Below are positions 44,744 through 54,481 of a DNA stretch of 56,869 bases, one piece after another; positions within the stretch are counted from its first letter, which is position 1; the number at the start of each line of letters is the position of its first letter. The notes under the pieces were generated by a model. The model did not search any database, had not been told where the DNA came from, and saw nothing but the letters and a program-made list of their open reading frames with translations. A program made the translations under genes and the position numbers. The stretch comes from Lachnospiraceae bacterium (GTDB taxonomy: Bacteria; Bacillota_A; Clostridia; Lachnospirales; Lachnospiraceae), in assembly GCA_024684065.1 (NCBI GenBank), contig JAIKXO010000279.1, positions 1 to 56,869 on the forward strand. The letters are read 5' to 3'.

Positions 44744-45649
44744 ATGGACTTGGGCTCATATAATAAAGCGCTTCAGAATGCAGGAAGGAGCGTGCTTGGC
44801 ACTAACGTCAAGTGCGTGCTTTGTGTCCGCGCGGTGGACAGCCTTAATAAAACTGAAATTCTTGAAACAACAGATGAAAAAAACCAAATATCGAAAGAAA
44901 CCAGAAGCGCGATCAATGACGCTAAAAGGCTGAATAAGAAGCTTCTGGAACGGGCAGAGAAATCTCTTGAAAGCGGGGGCTCTTCCGCCTCCACTTATAA
45001 TGATATCCGCTCCGACGTGGAGAATAACGGGTTTATTGCTTTGGAAATGCAGTATAATCCTTCTTCCATAAGGCTCGATACCTCGGCGGGCAGACAGCTT
45101 ACTTACACGGGTTCGGCGGATGATATCAATCTGAAGACACGTGACGCGCCTGTTACGACAACGCTTTCCTGCGACCTGCTGTTTGACAATGTCAATCCCA
45201 TGGATGCCTTTATGCTGAATGATAATCCTGTTACCGGACTTAGCGTAGGCAGTATTGCCAATACAGTGGCCGAGGGATATCTTGGATATAAGAAGCAGGA
45301 GTTCAGCGTTCAGAGACAGATGGAGGGCCTGTTTTCGATGATATCGATCCCGCAGGCAAGAGGCGTGATATTTTTCTGGGGAAGTATGAGCTTCAGAGGA
45401 CTTGTGACCCAGATAGACAGTGAATACACTATGTTTAATAAAAAAGGCGCTCCGGTGCGGGGGATCGTAAGGCTTCAGATCCAGCAGGGCCAGAGTCCTC
45501 CCGGGACCGGTAAGAAGAGGGTAGAAAACTATGACAGGGAGCATTGGGATAAGATGTTTAATAAAACCTTTACCAGCAGTACCGAAGGAGGCATCATGGA
45601 CACGCTTTCCAAAGCGACAAACAACAGCTTCTTAAACCTCAGTCTTTAA
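44744..45649 (+). CDS. Pvc7-like CIS baseplate/tube-interface protein, copy 1
   Basis: The 301-residue product matches the CIS_tube/Pvc7 family in its middle and C-terminal part: ALEMQYNPSSIRLDT, TTLSCDLLFDNVNPMDAFM, GVIFFWGSMSFRGLVTQIDSEYTMFNKKGAPVRG. This family joins the tube to the baseplate hub and often carries a C-terminal LysM, which is absent here. The N-terminal 90 residues are helical and variable. It starts 3 bases after the preceding stop with AGGAGAGGG upstream. A paralogue follows directly. Confidence 0.82.
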   Translation: MDLGSYNKALQNAGRSVLGTNVKCVLCVRAVDSLNKTEILETTDEKNQISKETRSAINDAKRLNKKLLERAEKSLESGGSSASTYNDIRSDVENNGFIALEMQYNPSSIRLDTSAGRQLTYTGSADDINLKTRDAPVTTTLSCDLLFDNVNPMDAFMLNDNPVTGLSVGSIANTVAEGYLGYKKQEFSVQRQMEGLFSMISIPQARGVIFFWGSMSFRGLVTQIDSEYTMFNKKGAPVRGIVRLQIQQGQSPPGTGKKRVENYDREHWDKMFNKTFTSSTEGGIMDTLSKATNNSFLNLSL

Positions 45650-45672
45650 GGATATGCTGTGCGCATCACTTT

Positions 45673-45705
45673 ATAGTAAACGCACGTATTTTGTGCGTTT
45701 ACTAT
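45673..45705. repeat. 13-bp perfect hairpin between the two Pvc7-like genes
   Basis: ATAGTAAACGCAC (45673-45685) pairs with GTGCGTTTACTAT (45693-45705) across GTATTTT. A third partial copy, GTTTACTATA, follows at 45711-45720. No T-run follows the stem, so it is more likely an mRNA processing or stability element than a terminator. Confidence 0.7.
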
Positions 45706-45743
45706 ATAACGTTTACTATACATAACCGAAACAGGGGAAGATC

Positions 45744-46643
45744 ATGGATATTCTGGGCAGCGTTGTAAATAACACGGGAAATATCGAAAAAGCCATAATA
45801 GAGATCATGGATCTCAGGGAGAGAGAGGTAATTGAGAAGGATGCCATTAAGGTCGTAGGTGGTCAGGGCCATGGAGGCGACGCTTTTTCATATGCCCAAA
45901 GTGCCGGGGGCTCTATGACCAACAGCGGTGTTCTGACGGACGCTGTAAGAAAAATGGCCGGATTCGGTGAGGAAGAGACCGTCAACGACGTAATGCTCCA
46001 GTCCATCGCCACCCAGAACTGGAAACGGTACAAGGTTATGTTCAATCCGAACACCCTGCATCTTAGCGGGCATTCAGGAGGACTGGTGCAGAAATCCGAT
46101 TTCGGAAAAGGTAATAATGGCCTTCAGTATTCCAGGGGCAGCACGACGATCATGATGTCCGTACAGCTCCTGTTTGACGCCTGCGATCCGCAGGATGCCT
46201 TTATGGGGGATAAACTGAGCTCGTCACCTACTGCGACCATTACCGGGGTCGCGAAGGGGTTCTTGTCGGCCGGTGTTAAAAAAATCACGGTACAGCCTGA
46301 GGTGGAGGGTTTTATAGGAGCCATACGGAACCCCTGTACGAGGATCATTACCTTCAACTGGGGGGATCTCAGTTATTCCGGATCTCTTCGGAATGTCCGG
46401 GCCCAGTACAGCATGTTTAATATGACGGGAGATCCTGTCCGCGCCACCGTAGACCTGAGTATTATGTGCGCGGATGACGATGAGCTTTCCGGAGCTTCCC
46501 TTGCGGTATGGCAGGCAAGATATAAGGATGCCTTTGAGAATGGCAGCGAAAGCTTTGCATATACGAGCGGGGATGCAAAAAGCTTCATGGATCAGGGGAA
46601 GGACTGGCTGGGAGGCAAGGTCGGATCGCTTTTGAACCTTTAG
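45744..46643 (+). CDS. Pvc7-like CIS baseplate/tube-interface protein, copy 2
   Basis: The 299-residue product shows the same fold signature as the preceding gene: KVMFNPNTLHLSG, IMMSVQLLFDACDPQDAFM, IITFNWGDLSYSGSL and AQYSMFNMTGDPVRATVDL. The two are therefore tandem paralogues, diverged outside the core motifs. The N-terminus here is different and Gly-rich. It also lacks LysM. Two non-identical subunits could build a mixed or double ring above the hub. AGGGGAAG precedes the ATG, and the gpD-like gene follows after 14 bases. Confidence 0.82.
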   Translation: MDILGSVVNNTGNIEKAIIEIMDLREREVIEKDAIKVVGGQGHGGDAFSYAQSAGGSMTNSGVLTDAVRKMAGFGEEETVNDVMLQSIATQNWKRYKVMFNPNTLHLSGHSGGLVQKSDFGKGNNGLQYSRGSTTIMMSVQLLFDACDPQDAFMGDKLSSSPTATITGVAKGFLSAGVKKITVQPEVEGFIGAIRNPCTRIITFNWGDLSYSGSLRNVRAQYSMFNMTGDPVRATVDLSIMCADDDELSGASLAVWQARYKDAFENGSESFAYTSGDAKSFMDQGKDWLGGKVGSLLNL

Positions 46644-46657
46644 GAGCATTATTAATT

Positions 46658-47815
46658 ATGGCAGATTTTAATTTTCAGGATCTTGCACATGCATATGAGA
46701 GCTTCCAGCAGCCGTTAGCCCGAATCTACGTGGACGGTACGGACATTACGGCCGAGGATGTGCCGCTTTCCCTGACTGATGCGGAGATCGAGTTAAGCAA
46801 CGGCTTCGAAGCCGGGATCGCGACCTTTACGCTGACAGGGATGTATGATGACGAGGCAAGAACCTATGATATTAAAGATGTAAAAAAGTATCTTTTCCTC
46901 GGTTCCACGGTGATCTTTCTTTTAGGCTACGGTACGACGGTCAGGGAGGTGTTCAGAGGCTTTATCGCCAGGGTACATTTCGTCATACCAAAGGAGGATT
47001 CGGAGGAGCAGCCCCGCGTGGAGGTTTCCGCCATGGATGCCAAAGGCCTTATGATGGCAGGCAGGCATTCCAGACGGCTTAAGGCCACCTGCTATTCCGA
47101 TGCGGTAAAGGAGATCCTTGCGGAAAATGTTTTTCTGGCTCAGAAAGATGACAAAATGCAGGATTTCACGACCTTAAACATTTCCAACACTCCCGATAAG
47201 CAGGATCAGGGCGGAAATGCCCAGACCTCGGATAAACGGGTGGAGATGGTCGAGGAGAGCGATTATGAGTTCATCGTAAAAGCCGCGAAAAAATTTAACT
47301 TCGAATTTTTCATTGTCGGAAAGACGCTCTATTTCATCGAAGCGAAGAAGAATACGACGCCGCTCCTTACTCTGACGCCTTTTTCGGGAATGAAGAGCAT
47401 AGATGTGGGTTACGATATTTCGGGACTTGTCCGTTCCGTGGAGGTCAGGAATATCGATATGGACCAGGGTAAATATGTTGGGGACAAGAAGAAAATGAAC
47501 AGCAAGATCTCATTGGGCAATAAAGCGAAGCCCCTGGTGGAGAAGCAGTCATTCGTTTATCTTGATCCCACGGCGCAGAGCAAGGCGGAGGCCGGATACC
47601 GGGCCGCATATCTGACGGATACCATCGATTACCGTCTCGGAAGCATACAGGCTGAATTTATCGGACTTCCGGAGCTGGTGCCAGGGAGGTTTGTTGAGCT
47701 TTCGAATTTCGGAAGCCCCGTTGACAACCTGTTTTACCTGACCAGAGTCCGGCACACTCTCGAGTCGAATATGTACCGGACGGTCATAGAGGGCTGTGCA
47801 AACTCCGTAAAATGA
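46658..47815 (+). CDS. Phage late control gpD-like baseplate hub protein
   Basis: The 385-residue product matches phage late control protein D and the gp27-like part of VgrG (Pvc8 N-terminal half). It has ARIYVDGTDIT at the start, SNGFEAGIATFTLTG, LGYGTTVREVFRGFIARV, the EVSAMDAKGLMM strand, ESDYEFIVKAAKKFNFEFFI and the C-terminal LPELVPGRFVEL. It forms the trimeric hub on which the tube starts. The spike domain is encoded separately by the next gene, as in P2-like and Streptomyces-type systems. AGGAG precedes the ATG. Confidence 0.9.
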   Translation: MADFNFQDLAHAYESFQQPLARIYVDGTDITAEDVPLSLTDAEIELSNGFEAGIATFTLTGMYDDEARTYDIKDVKKYLFLGSTVIFLLGYGTTVREVFRGFIARVHFVIPKEDSEEQPRVEVSAMDAKGLMMAGRHSRRLKATCYSDAVKEILAENVFLAQKDDKMQDFTTLNISNTPDKQDQGGNAQTSDKRVEMVEESDYEFIVKAAKKFNFEFFIVGKTLYFIEAKKNTTPLLTLTPFSGMKSIDVGYDISGLVRSVEVRNIDMDQGKYVGDKKKMNSKISLGNKAKPLVEKQSFVYLDPTAQSKAEAGYRAAYLTDTIDYRLGSIQAEFIGLPELVPGRFVELSNFGSPVDNLFYLTRVRHTLESNMYRTVIEGCANSVK

Positions 47816-47884
47816 GGTATTTGCATGTAAATGCCGAATTGGTCCTGCCGGATACAAAAGTTTTTTTCAAACGGGAATAAGATC

Positions 47885-48760
47885 ATGGCGATATTTGATA
47901 TTATCGAGGATGTATCGAAAAAACAGATAGAAAAGACCGACACCGGTGATTCCCGCATCATGGGAGTCATGCTCGGGCAGGTAGTTAAGAACTATGATAA
48001 GGACATGCCGGGAAGGGTTTCCGTTATCCTGCTTTCCAGGGAGGAAGGTAAAAGCGACGGAGCCGGCGGAGAAGGAAATGAGGCCGATATGTCGAGGCTT
48101 TTGTGGCCAAGGGTCATACAGCATTCTTCGGGAGGCATTTACGGGCATTATTTCATTCCCGAGCCCGGAGATCTGGTGCTTGTCACCTTTGAACAGGGAA
48201 ATATAGAAAGACCCTATATCGTGGGCTGCATACCAAAGATCAATGATAAGATACTTACGGGCTCCTTTAACGAGAAAAACCGTTATAAAAAGATCGTCAC
48301 GAAAAACGGGAATGCCATCATTTTCGAGGATGTCATCGAAGAAGAGGGAGACGGGGGAGAAGCCGGAGACAAGGACAAGATAACGATAGAAACGGCTCTT
48401 AACAAACATTATCTTGTTTTTGACAACGAAAAGAAGACCATAGAGCTTTCCGATAAGGATAAGAAAAATTTCATAAGGCTTTCGACTGATGAGGAAAAGG
48501 GGCATATAGAGGTTACCGCGGCCAAGAAGCTTACCATAAAGGTAGGGGATAATATATCGCTTATCATGAACGGAGAGACCGGAGCGGTGACTTTAAAGGC
48601 CAAGAAGTTCAGCGTAGAGGCGGACGAGGCCGTAAGCCTTAAGAGCCAGAGCAGGATGAATATAAACGGCGCCAATGTGGCTGCGGAGGGGAGCTCCATG
48701 TTGAAGCTTTCAAGCGGAGGCCCGGTGCAGGTTTCCGGGACACCGATAAAGCTGGGGTAG
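47885..48760 (+). CDS. gpV/gp5-like baseplate spike protein
   Basis: The product of about 291 residues has an OB-fold (Phage_base_V) region with GVMLGQVVKNYDKDMPGRV, LLWPRVIQ and FIPEPGDLVLVTFEQGNIERPYIVG. A repetitive beta region of spike type follows (HYLVFDNEKKTIELSDKD, KLTIKVGDNISLIMNG, FSVEADEAVSLKSQ), ending in GGPVQVSGTPIKL. It should form the trimeric membrane-puncturing spike under the PAAR-like tip. The ATG at 47885 (GGGA upstream) is preferred to an ATG at 47831, which would add 18 residues unlike the family. It follows the hub gene after 69 bases. Confidence 0.88.
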   Translation: MAIFDIIEDVSKKQIEKTDTGDSRIMGVMLGQVVKNYDKDMPGRVSVILLSREEGKSDGAGGEGNEADMSRLLWPRVIQHSSGGIYGHYFIPEPGDLVLVTFEQGNIERPYIVGCIPKINDKILTGSFNEKNRYKKIVTKNGNAIIFEDVIEEEGDGGEAGDKDKITIETALNKHYLVFDNEKKTIELSDKDKKNFIRLSTDEEKGHIEVTAAKKLTIKVGDNISLIMNGETGAVTLKAKKFSVEADEAVSLKSQSRMNINGANVAAEGSSMLKLSSGGPVQVSGTPIKLG

Positions 48761-48803
48761 GGAATCATTTCCGCAATTATTGAGCTTAGGAGAATTATCA
48801 CAC

Positions 48804-49286
48804 ATGCCAGACGATAAAAGATTTCTGGGAACAGGATGCAAATTTCCGCCGCAGATAGATCCCGCTACCGGGAGGTTTGTTACGGTGTCGGGGAACCAGT
48901 CCGTCAAAGAGGCGCTATATCTGATACTGATGACCCAGAGGACGGAGAGGATCACCCGGCCCGACTTCGGAAGCGATATTTTAAATTATGCCTATATGGA
49001 TACCGGGACCACGATGCTCTCGATCTTAAGGCGTGACATAACCCAGACCATCATGAGGCAGGAGCCGAGGGTTTCCGATCTGGAGGTGACGGTCGAACTC
49101 AATGAGCGCCGGGGGATGGTGCTTATAAATATAGATTATCTGGTTTCCGAGACCAATTCAAGGGATAATCTGGTGTTCCCGTTCTATCTCGACAGGGCGG
49201 AGGAAGCAATCGAGGATACCACAGAGGATTACGATACCCGTTCCATAAATGATAAACAGGAATCCTGGCTGGAGGACAATGAGTAA
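48804..49286 (+). CDS. gp25-like baseplate wedge protein
   Basis: The 160-residue product matches GPW/gp25: FVTVSGNQSVKEALYLILMTQ and the hallmark ERITRPDFGSDILNY, then the helix-strand core LRRDITQTIMRQEPRVSDLEV. It ends with an acidic tail of about 25 residues. gp25 proteins initiate the sheath at the baseplate. The ATG at 48804, 11 bases after AGGAG, is preferred to a TTG at 48780. The gpJ-like gene starts 3 bases after the stop, so the two are probably coupled. Confidence 0.92.
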   Translation: MPDDKRFLGTGCKFPPQIDPATGRFVTVSGNQSVKEALYLILMTQRTERITRPDFGSDILNYAYMDTGTTMLSILRRDITQTIMRQEPRVSDLEVTVELNERRGMVLINIDYLVSETNSRDNLVFPFYLDRAEEAIEDTTEDYDTRSINDKQESWLEDNE

Positions 49287-49289
49287 GCC

Positions 49290-52200
49290 GTGAAGCTTTA
49301 TGATATCACAACAGAAGCAATAGAGAATAAAATAAGGGAGCTTGCAAAGGAATATACGCCCGAATGGGAGTATAACGGTGAAAAGCCTGACATCGGCGCA
49401 ACCATCGCAAAGCTTTTTGCGATCCAGATGAAGGAAAACACCGATATGGCGAACCGGGTCATGGACAGGTACCATACAGAGTTCGTAAATATGCTCGACA
49501 TTTCGCAGCGTTCCGCAAAGGCAGCGGGTTCCATGGTCTGTTTCTCCATTATAGACGATACCGTTCCGGGCATATTTGTCAGAAAAGGCACGAGGCTTCT
49601 GACCGATTCAGGTACAGGGGACGGGGAATCCGTGTATTTTGAGACCGACAGGGAGATCTATGTAACCGGATCCCATATCATAGACGCTTTCATGACCGAC
49701 AGGGAGGATGGGACGATAGTCCCGTTACTCGGAAACTTTAACCCGGATGATATCATAGACGGGACACCGGTGATAATTAATGAAAGCGAGCCTTTGGAAG
49801 CAGAGGAAGAAGCAGGGGAAGGAGCTGAGGCCGTTTTGGAAGAAGAGACTCCCGTAAGCGAAGGATCGCTTCAGGAGGTCAATATAAAGCCCTTTGTTCT
49901 GTTTGCTGAGTCCGGGAGCATTTCCAAAAGCCTCCTGATAATATATCATGATTTTATTTTTGATATAGAAGAAGAGCCCATATTTATAAAGATCACCGGA
50001 AATGAGGAATTTATCGAAAGAATAGAAGCGGGAGATTTTCGTTTCCGTTACTATTCGGCAGAAGGACTTAAGGCATTTGACAGCGTGAAGCTTTTAGAGG
50101 ATAAGAAGACCTTCATGCTTGTAAAGAGTACAGAGAACAGGCGGTTTATAACCGGAAGCCGTGAATCCTCGGTTGTTGTTCTGGAAAAGCTGACAAACAG
50201 CAGGGAAGAGATTTCCGTAAAATCCGTCAGCCTGTCGTCAAGGGGAGGCGAAAGGCCTCTCGACTATGTGGACGACGGAACCTCTGAGCTTGATACAGAT
50301 CATTTTGCGCCTTTTTCGGATACGCTTTCCGTTTATAATGAATGTTATCTTGGACATAATCTCTACTTTTCAAAGGCGGGGGCGCTTATCACCGTGACCT
50401 TTTCAGTCTCCTATCCGGAGAGGTCTCTTTATCTTACAAAGCAGCAGGAGGAGGAATCCTTAAAGATAATAAAAAGAAAACCGAAGATCGTTCCTTCCGA
50501 TATACCTGCTGAAGCCTATGCGGATGAGATCAGCCTCGAATACTTTAACGGAACGGGCTTTAAGAAATTAAAGTGCCTTGATGATATAACGCGGATCTTT
50601 TCCGATGGCCAGGCAAAGACTATCGTATTCAGTTTTATCTGCCCCACCGACTGGGAAGAGATACAGAGCGGAGCCTTTTCCGGAAGGGCTGTCAGGATGC
50701 GCTTACAGCAGTCGGACAACTGCTTCTTAAGACCGTGTATCCATCATTATCCCGTTATTTCCGGGATGAAGGTTTCGTTTACCTATGAAGGGCGTTATCT
50801 GGAGCCGTTTAAGCTTAATTCCTATGCCGGCACAAAACGGAGGGATATCACAAACCAGAACAGGAACGGCAAGGGTTTTGCCGTTATAACCGGCGGAGGA
50901 TATTCCGATGATGCCCTGTATCTGGGATTCGACAAAAAGCTCGACAACGGGCCGGTCAGTTTATTCATAGAACTTGAGGACGTCCTTCATCAGAAAGGGC
51001 TTGCCTGCATATGGGAGTACAGCTCGCCCGAAGGCTTCAAGCGCCTGAAGATACTCGATCAGACCGCCTCCTTTATGAAATCCGGCGCTGTCCTTTTTAT
51101 ACCGCCTTCCGATCTTTCAAGAATGGAGCTTGAAAAGAAAAGACGCTACTGGATCAAGATACGCAGGGCAAATGTTCAGAATGAAAGCGAGAGCAGGCTG
51201 TTCCTTCCGAGGATACGGCGGATCCTCTTAAATATAGTCGGGGTGACCAATATCGTTTCCTATCCGGAGGAGAATTATTACTTAAGCGAGTCCGGACCGC
51301 TTAAGAGAGTGACTCTGTCAACCGGTAATATTCTCGATGCGGAGGTATGGGTAAACGAGACGGGGAATATTTCCAATGACGAGATAGAAAGGCTCAAAAT
51401 AGAAAAGCCTGAGGATATAAAGGTAGATTATGATATTCTCGGCGGTGTTTCATCGGTCTATGTGAAATGGAATGAAGCGGAAAGCTTTCTGAACGCTCCC
51501 GACAGGCGCTCTTACATGCTTGACAGGGTTACCGGCGAGATAGTTTTTTCCGATGGCATAAATGCGGATTTTCCGAAGGTCATTGATGATGTCACCTTCC
51601 GTGCCAGCATAAAGACAACCAACGGGAGGCTTGGAAATGTGGCGGCGGGAGCGATACAGGAAATGGCCGACACTGCCCTTTATATCGACCAGGTTATAAA
51701 TCCGGTAAGAGCATACGGCGGAAGGGATATGGAGACCGTCGAGGAGGCCCTTTACCGCGGCGCCCATATTATCGGGACAAGGGGCCGGCTTGTTTCCGCA
51801 AAGGATTATATCTGGGAGATACTGAATTTTTCTGACAGCATTGCAAAAACTGCCTGTTTGCCGGGCATGACGGTGGAAGGGTTAGCCGATGAAGCGGATA
51901 TCTCAATAGTGCTCCTTATGAGGGACTATGTGGACGGCTCGTTTTCGTTCCAGAGAATAGCCCCTTCGCTGAAGGACCATCTGCTTCAGAGATCTGCCAT
52001 GACTTTATCGCCTCAGCATCTCCATATAATGGAACCTGTATTTATAACGGTGTCCGTCAAGGTCTGGGTAGAGATAGCCGAGGTAGAGGAAAACTTTGAA
52101 ATACAGAATATGATTGTCGCCACGCTTACCACGTGGTTAGATCCGGTGAACGGAAACGGCGGTGAAGGCTTCGAGATAGGAAGCATACCTAAGAGCTCAC

Positions 52201-52379
52201 AGATACTCATGAAGCTTGCGACGTTAAAAAACCATGCGAGAGTGACAAAGAGTTCGATGACCGCACACTATGTGGACAGGGACGGGGAGCATGAGACGGA
52301 TCTCGACAGGCTGCGCGTAACGCCCCTTATGGCCGTAAGGCCGGGAAAACATACGGTTCATATTATAGTAAAGGAGTAG
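49290..52379 (+). CDS. Large gpJ-like baseplate protein (Pvc11-like)
   Basis: The 1029-residue product is a baseplate J-type wedge protein. The N-terminus has EYTPEWEYNGEKPDIGATIAKLFAIQM. The conserved J-domain lies at about residues 745-960, with FSDGINADFP, INPVRAYGGRDMETVEEALYRGAHIIGTRGRLVSAKDY and LDPVNGNGG. Roughly 500 residues in between are a large beta-rich insertion. It would form the wedge network surrounding the hub. The start is GTG; the nearest GGAGG is about 14 bases upstream inside the gp25 gene, so coupling is probable. The family length varies, and this is large. Confidence 0.88.
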   Translation: MKLYDITTEAIENKIRELAKEYTPEWEYNGEKPDIGATIAKLFAIQMKENTDMANRVMDRYHTEFVNMLDISQRSAKAAGSMVCFSIIDDTVPGIFVRKGTRLLTDSGTGDGESVYFETDREIYVTGSHIIDAFMTDREDGTIVPLLGNFNPDDIIDGTPVIINESEPLEAEEEAGEGAEAVLEEETPVSEGSLQEVNIKPFVLFAESGSISKSLLIIYHDFIFDIEEEPIFIKITGNEEFIERIEAGDFRFRYYSAEGLKAFDSVKLLEDKKTFMLVKSTENRRFITGSRESSVVVLEKLTNSREEISVKSVSLSSRGGERPLDYVDDGTSELDTDHFAPFSDTLSVYNECYLGHNLYFSKAGALITVTFSVSYPERSLYLTKQQEEESLKIIKRKPKIVPSDIPAEAYADEISLEYFNGTGFKKLKCLDDITRIFSDGQAKTIVFSFICPTDWEEIQSGAFSGRAVRMRLQQSDNCFLRPCIHHYPVISGMKVSFTYEGRYLEPFKLNSYAGTKRRDITNQNRNGKGFAVITGGGYSDDALYLGFDKKLDNGPVSLFIELEDVLHQKGLACIWEYSSPEGFKRLKILDQTASFMKSGAVLFIPPSDLSRMELEKKRRYWIKIRRANVQNESESRLFLPRIRRILLNIVGVTNIVSYPEENYYLSESGPLKRVTLSTGNILDAEVWVNETGNISNDEIERLKIEKPEDIKVDYDILGGVSSVYVKWNEAESFLNAPDRRSYMLDRVTGEIVFSDGINADFPKVIDDVTFRASIKTTNGRLGNVAAGAIQEMADTALYIDQVINPVRAYGGRDMETVEEALYRGAHIIGTRGRLVSAKDYIWEILNFSDSIAKTACLPGMTVEGLADEADISIVLLMRDYVDGSFSFQRIAPSLKDHLLQRSAMTLSPQHLHIMEPVFITVSVKVWVEIAEVEENFEIQNMIVATLTTWLDPVNGNGGEGFEIGSIPKSSQILMKLATLKNHARVTKSSMTAHYVDRDGEHETDLDRLRVTPLMAVRPGKHTVHIIVKE

Positions 52380-52385
52380 CAGGGT

Positions 52386-54479
52386 TTGCTTAGGATAGAG
52401 GAAAACGTCGCAAGGACATACGAGGAGAGGATAACGGATGCGATCGCAGCCCTGCCTCTTATTTCCAAAGAGTGGACTAACCATAACCCCTCGGATCCGG
52501 GAATAACGATACTTGAGAACCTGACGGCCTTTGAGACGCTTCAGGGAAGCTATATCGAAGAGATCGGGAACGCCGCCAGGCTTTCCCTTCTCAAGCTTGC
52601 GGGATTCGAGCCTAAAAAGGGAAAGTGCGCGAGGGTCCTTTTGTCGGCTGAGGGTCTTAGGGAAACGATACAGCTGAACGCCGGACACAGGCTTTATCTT
52701 GGAGACCTTGTTTTTGAAACGAAGCGTCCCGAGAAGATCGGAGAATGCGAGCTCATAGGTATATTTTCTAGATTCGGGGGAAAGCTTCATGACTTCAGCT
52801 ATCTGGCAGACAGGGAGGTAAACGTCCCGGTAAAGGTGTTCGGGGATAATCCCGCTGTCGGGGACAGTATTTATTTTATTTCGAATAAACTTCCGGAACA
52901 TGGGGAGGACGTCCGGTTCTATATCACCATTGACAGCCGTTTTAACCGCAATCCGATAGAGGACAGGGAAGAGAAGCTTTTTGCGGAGCTTAAATGGGAA
53001 GTGTATACCGAAGAGGGATTTAAGGAAGTCAAGGTTAAGGGCTATACGGGAGCTTTCTTAGTAAGCGGAGAGGTAAAGATCCGGATGCCACAGGCAAAGG
53101 CAGCAGTGTTCGGGGAACTGCCCGTTAAAGGCTGTTGCATAAGAGGCACCTTAAAGCATGCGGGGTATGATGTCCGTCCGCGTTTTACCGCGGTCGATGC
53201 CTTCCTTTTTGAAGCCTGGCAGAAGGATTCAAGGTCATTATGCCAGACATTTCAGAATACTGAAAAAATAACCGTGAAAAGCCCTTATGCCGAAGAAGGG
53301 TATATCCTTTGCTTTGCAAAGGAACAGAAGGGATTTTCATACAGGAGATATGAACTGGCGATGACCAGGCAGCAGAAGGGGAGATTCGTTCTTTATAAAA
53401 AAGAAGGCAACGGTCAGTTCTCCCTGGAGTTTGACAAAGCTTCTTTCGGATACGAGCCCGCAAAGGTCAAGGATGCGGTCAAGGTCGTTATCTACAGCGA
53501 AGAGATCATGAGGCGCTACCATATCGGGCAGGTCTTAGGTTACGATGACCAGGAGATAGAGGTCCCGCTTAAGAATATCGTGCCTGACAATTTCAGTCTT
53601 ATCGCAAAGAAGGATGACGGGGAGGGCGGATTTCTGTTTGATTTCGTGAGACCGAATAAGACGGATGAAGGGGCGCTTTCCTATTATCTTAAGGAAAATG
53701 AGGGAAGGATCGTAATAGACGATGCCGGAGATTATATCGGCGCAGAGCTTTTCATGGCAGGGGCCGCCGTCACTCAGGGGCCGAAGGGCAATATAAGAGC
53801 GGGAGTCCATCTGGTTTCATCGGAGTACCCCGATATTACCTTTTACAATCCGGGACCGGGGTTCGGAGGGGCTTTCAGGGAGACCTTTGAAGAGGTAAGG
53901 CTCCGGTTCAGGGAAGATCTTTTTACCCCGTATACCTGTGTTACCGCAAAGGACTATGAGCGGGTGGTGTCAATGACTCCGGGGCTTTGCATAAAGAAGG
54001 TGGGGGCAGTGATGAATGAGCTTGAGAATATGGTTCATATCACGGTGATGCCCGGAACCGATGAGCAGTATCCTAAACTTTCTTCGGAATATCTGAAGGC
54101 GATCGACGAAACTCTCTCCGAGAGACGTCTCATCACAACCAGATACCAGATCATCCCGCCGGTATATGCCGCTGTTTCGGTGCATGCCATAGTATATGTC
54201 AAGAGAAGGTTTACCAACAGCAAGGCTCAGATCGAAGAGACCGTCAGGGCTGCCCTTAATTATCTGGAGAGCGATAAGAACTTTGGAGAGGTTCTGAGAT
54301 ATGAGGATGTTTACCGGCATGTGGAGGAGCTTGAATGCGTGGAGTATATCTATGAATTCCTGTTAAGACCCGAGAATCATAAGTACGCGCGCCTTAAGGG
54401 CTCGGATATATATCCGGAGCAGAACTGCCTGCTTTACCCGGGGCAGATCGATATAGAAGTCATTAACGAGAAGGGATAG
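52386..54479 (+). CDS. Second baseplate J/Pvc12-like protein
   Basis: The 697-residue product begins LRIEENVARTYEERITDAIA and continues with TNHNPSDPGITILENLTAFETLQGS, a hallmark of putative baseplate assembly proteins of CIS loci. The J-type core is at about 485-690 (NPGPGFGGAFRETFEEV, TAKDYERVVSMTPGL, VTPVY-like PPVYAAVSV). It would pair with the larger J-like protein in the baseplate wedge. The start is TTG at 52386 with AAGGAG 16 bases upstream, inside the preceding gene's end. No better in-frame start is seen before the conserved N-terminus. Confidence 0.87.
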   Translation: MLRIEENVARTYEERITDAIAALPLISKEWTNHNPSDPGITILENLTAFETLQGSYIEEIGNAARLSLLKLAGFEPKKGKCARVLLSAEGLRETIQLNAGHRLYLGDLVFETKRPEKIGECELIGIFSRFGGKLHDFSYLADREVNVPVKVFGDNPAVGDSIYFISNKLPEHGEDVRFYITIDSRFNRNPIEDREEKLFAELKWEVYTEEGFKEVKVKGYTGAFLVSGEVKIRMPQAKAAVFGELPVKGCCIRGTLKHAGYDVRPRFTAVDAFLFEAWQKDSRSLCQTFQNTEKITVKSPYAEEGYILCFAKEQKGFSYRRYELAMTRQQKGRFVLYKKEGNGQFSLEFDKASFGYEPAKVKDAVKVVIYSEEIMRRYHIGQVLGYDDQEIEVPLKNIVPDNFSLIAKKDDGEGGFLFDFVRPNKTDEGALSYYLKENEGRIVIDDAGDYIGAELFMAGAAVTQGPKGNIRAGVHLVSSEYPDITFYNPGPGFGGAFRETFEEVRLRFREDLFTPYTCVTAKDYERVVSMTPGLCIKKVGAVMNELENMVHITVMPGTDEQYPKLSSEYLKAIDETLSERRLITTRYQIIPPVYAAVSVHAIVYVKRRFTNSKAQIEETVRAALNYLESDKNFGEVLRYEDVYRHVEELECVEYIYEFLLRPENHKYARLKGSDIYPEQNCLLYPGQIDIEVINEKG

Positions 54480-54481
54480 TC

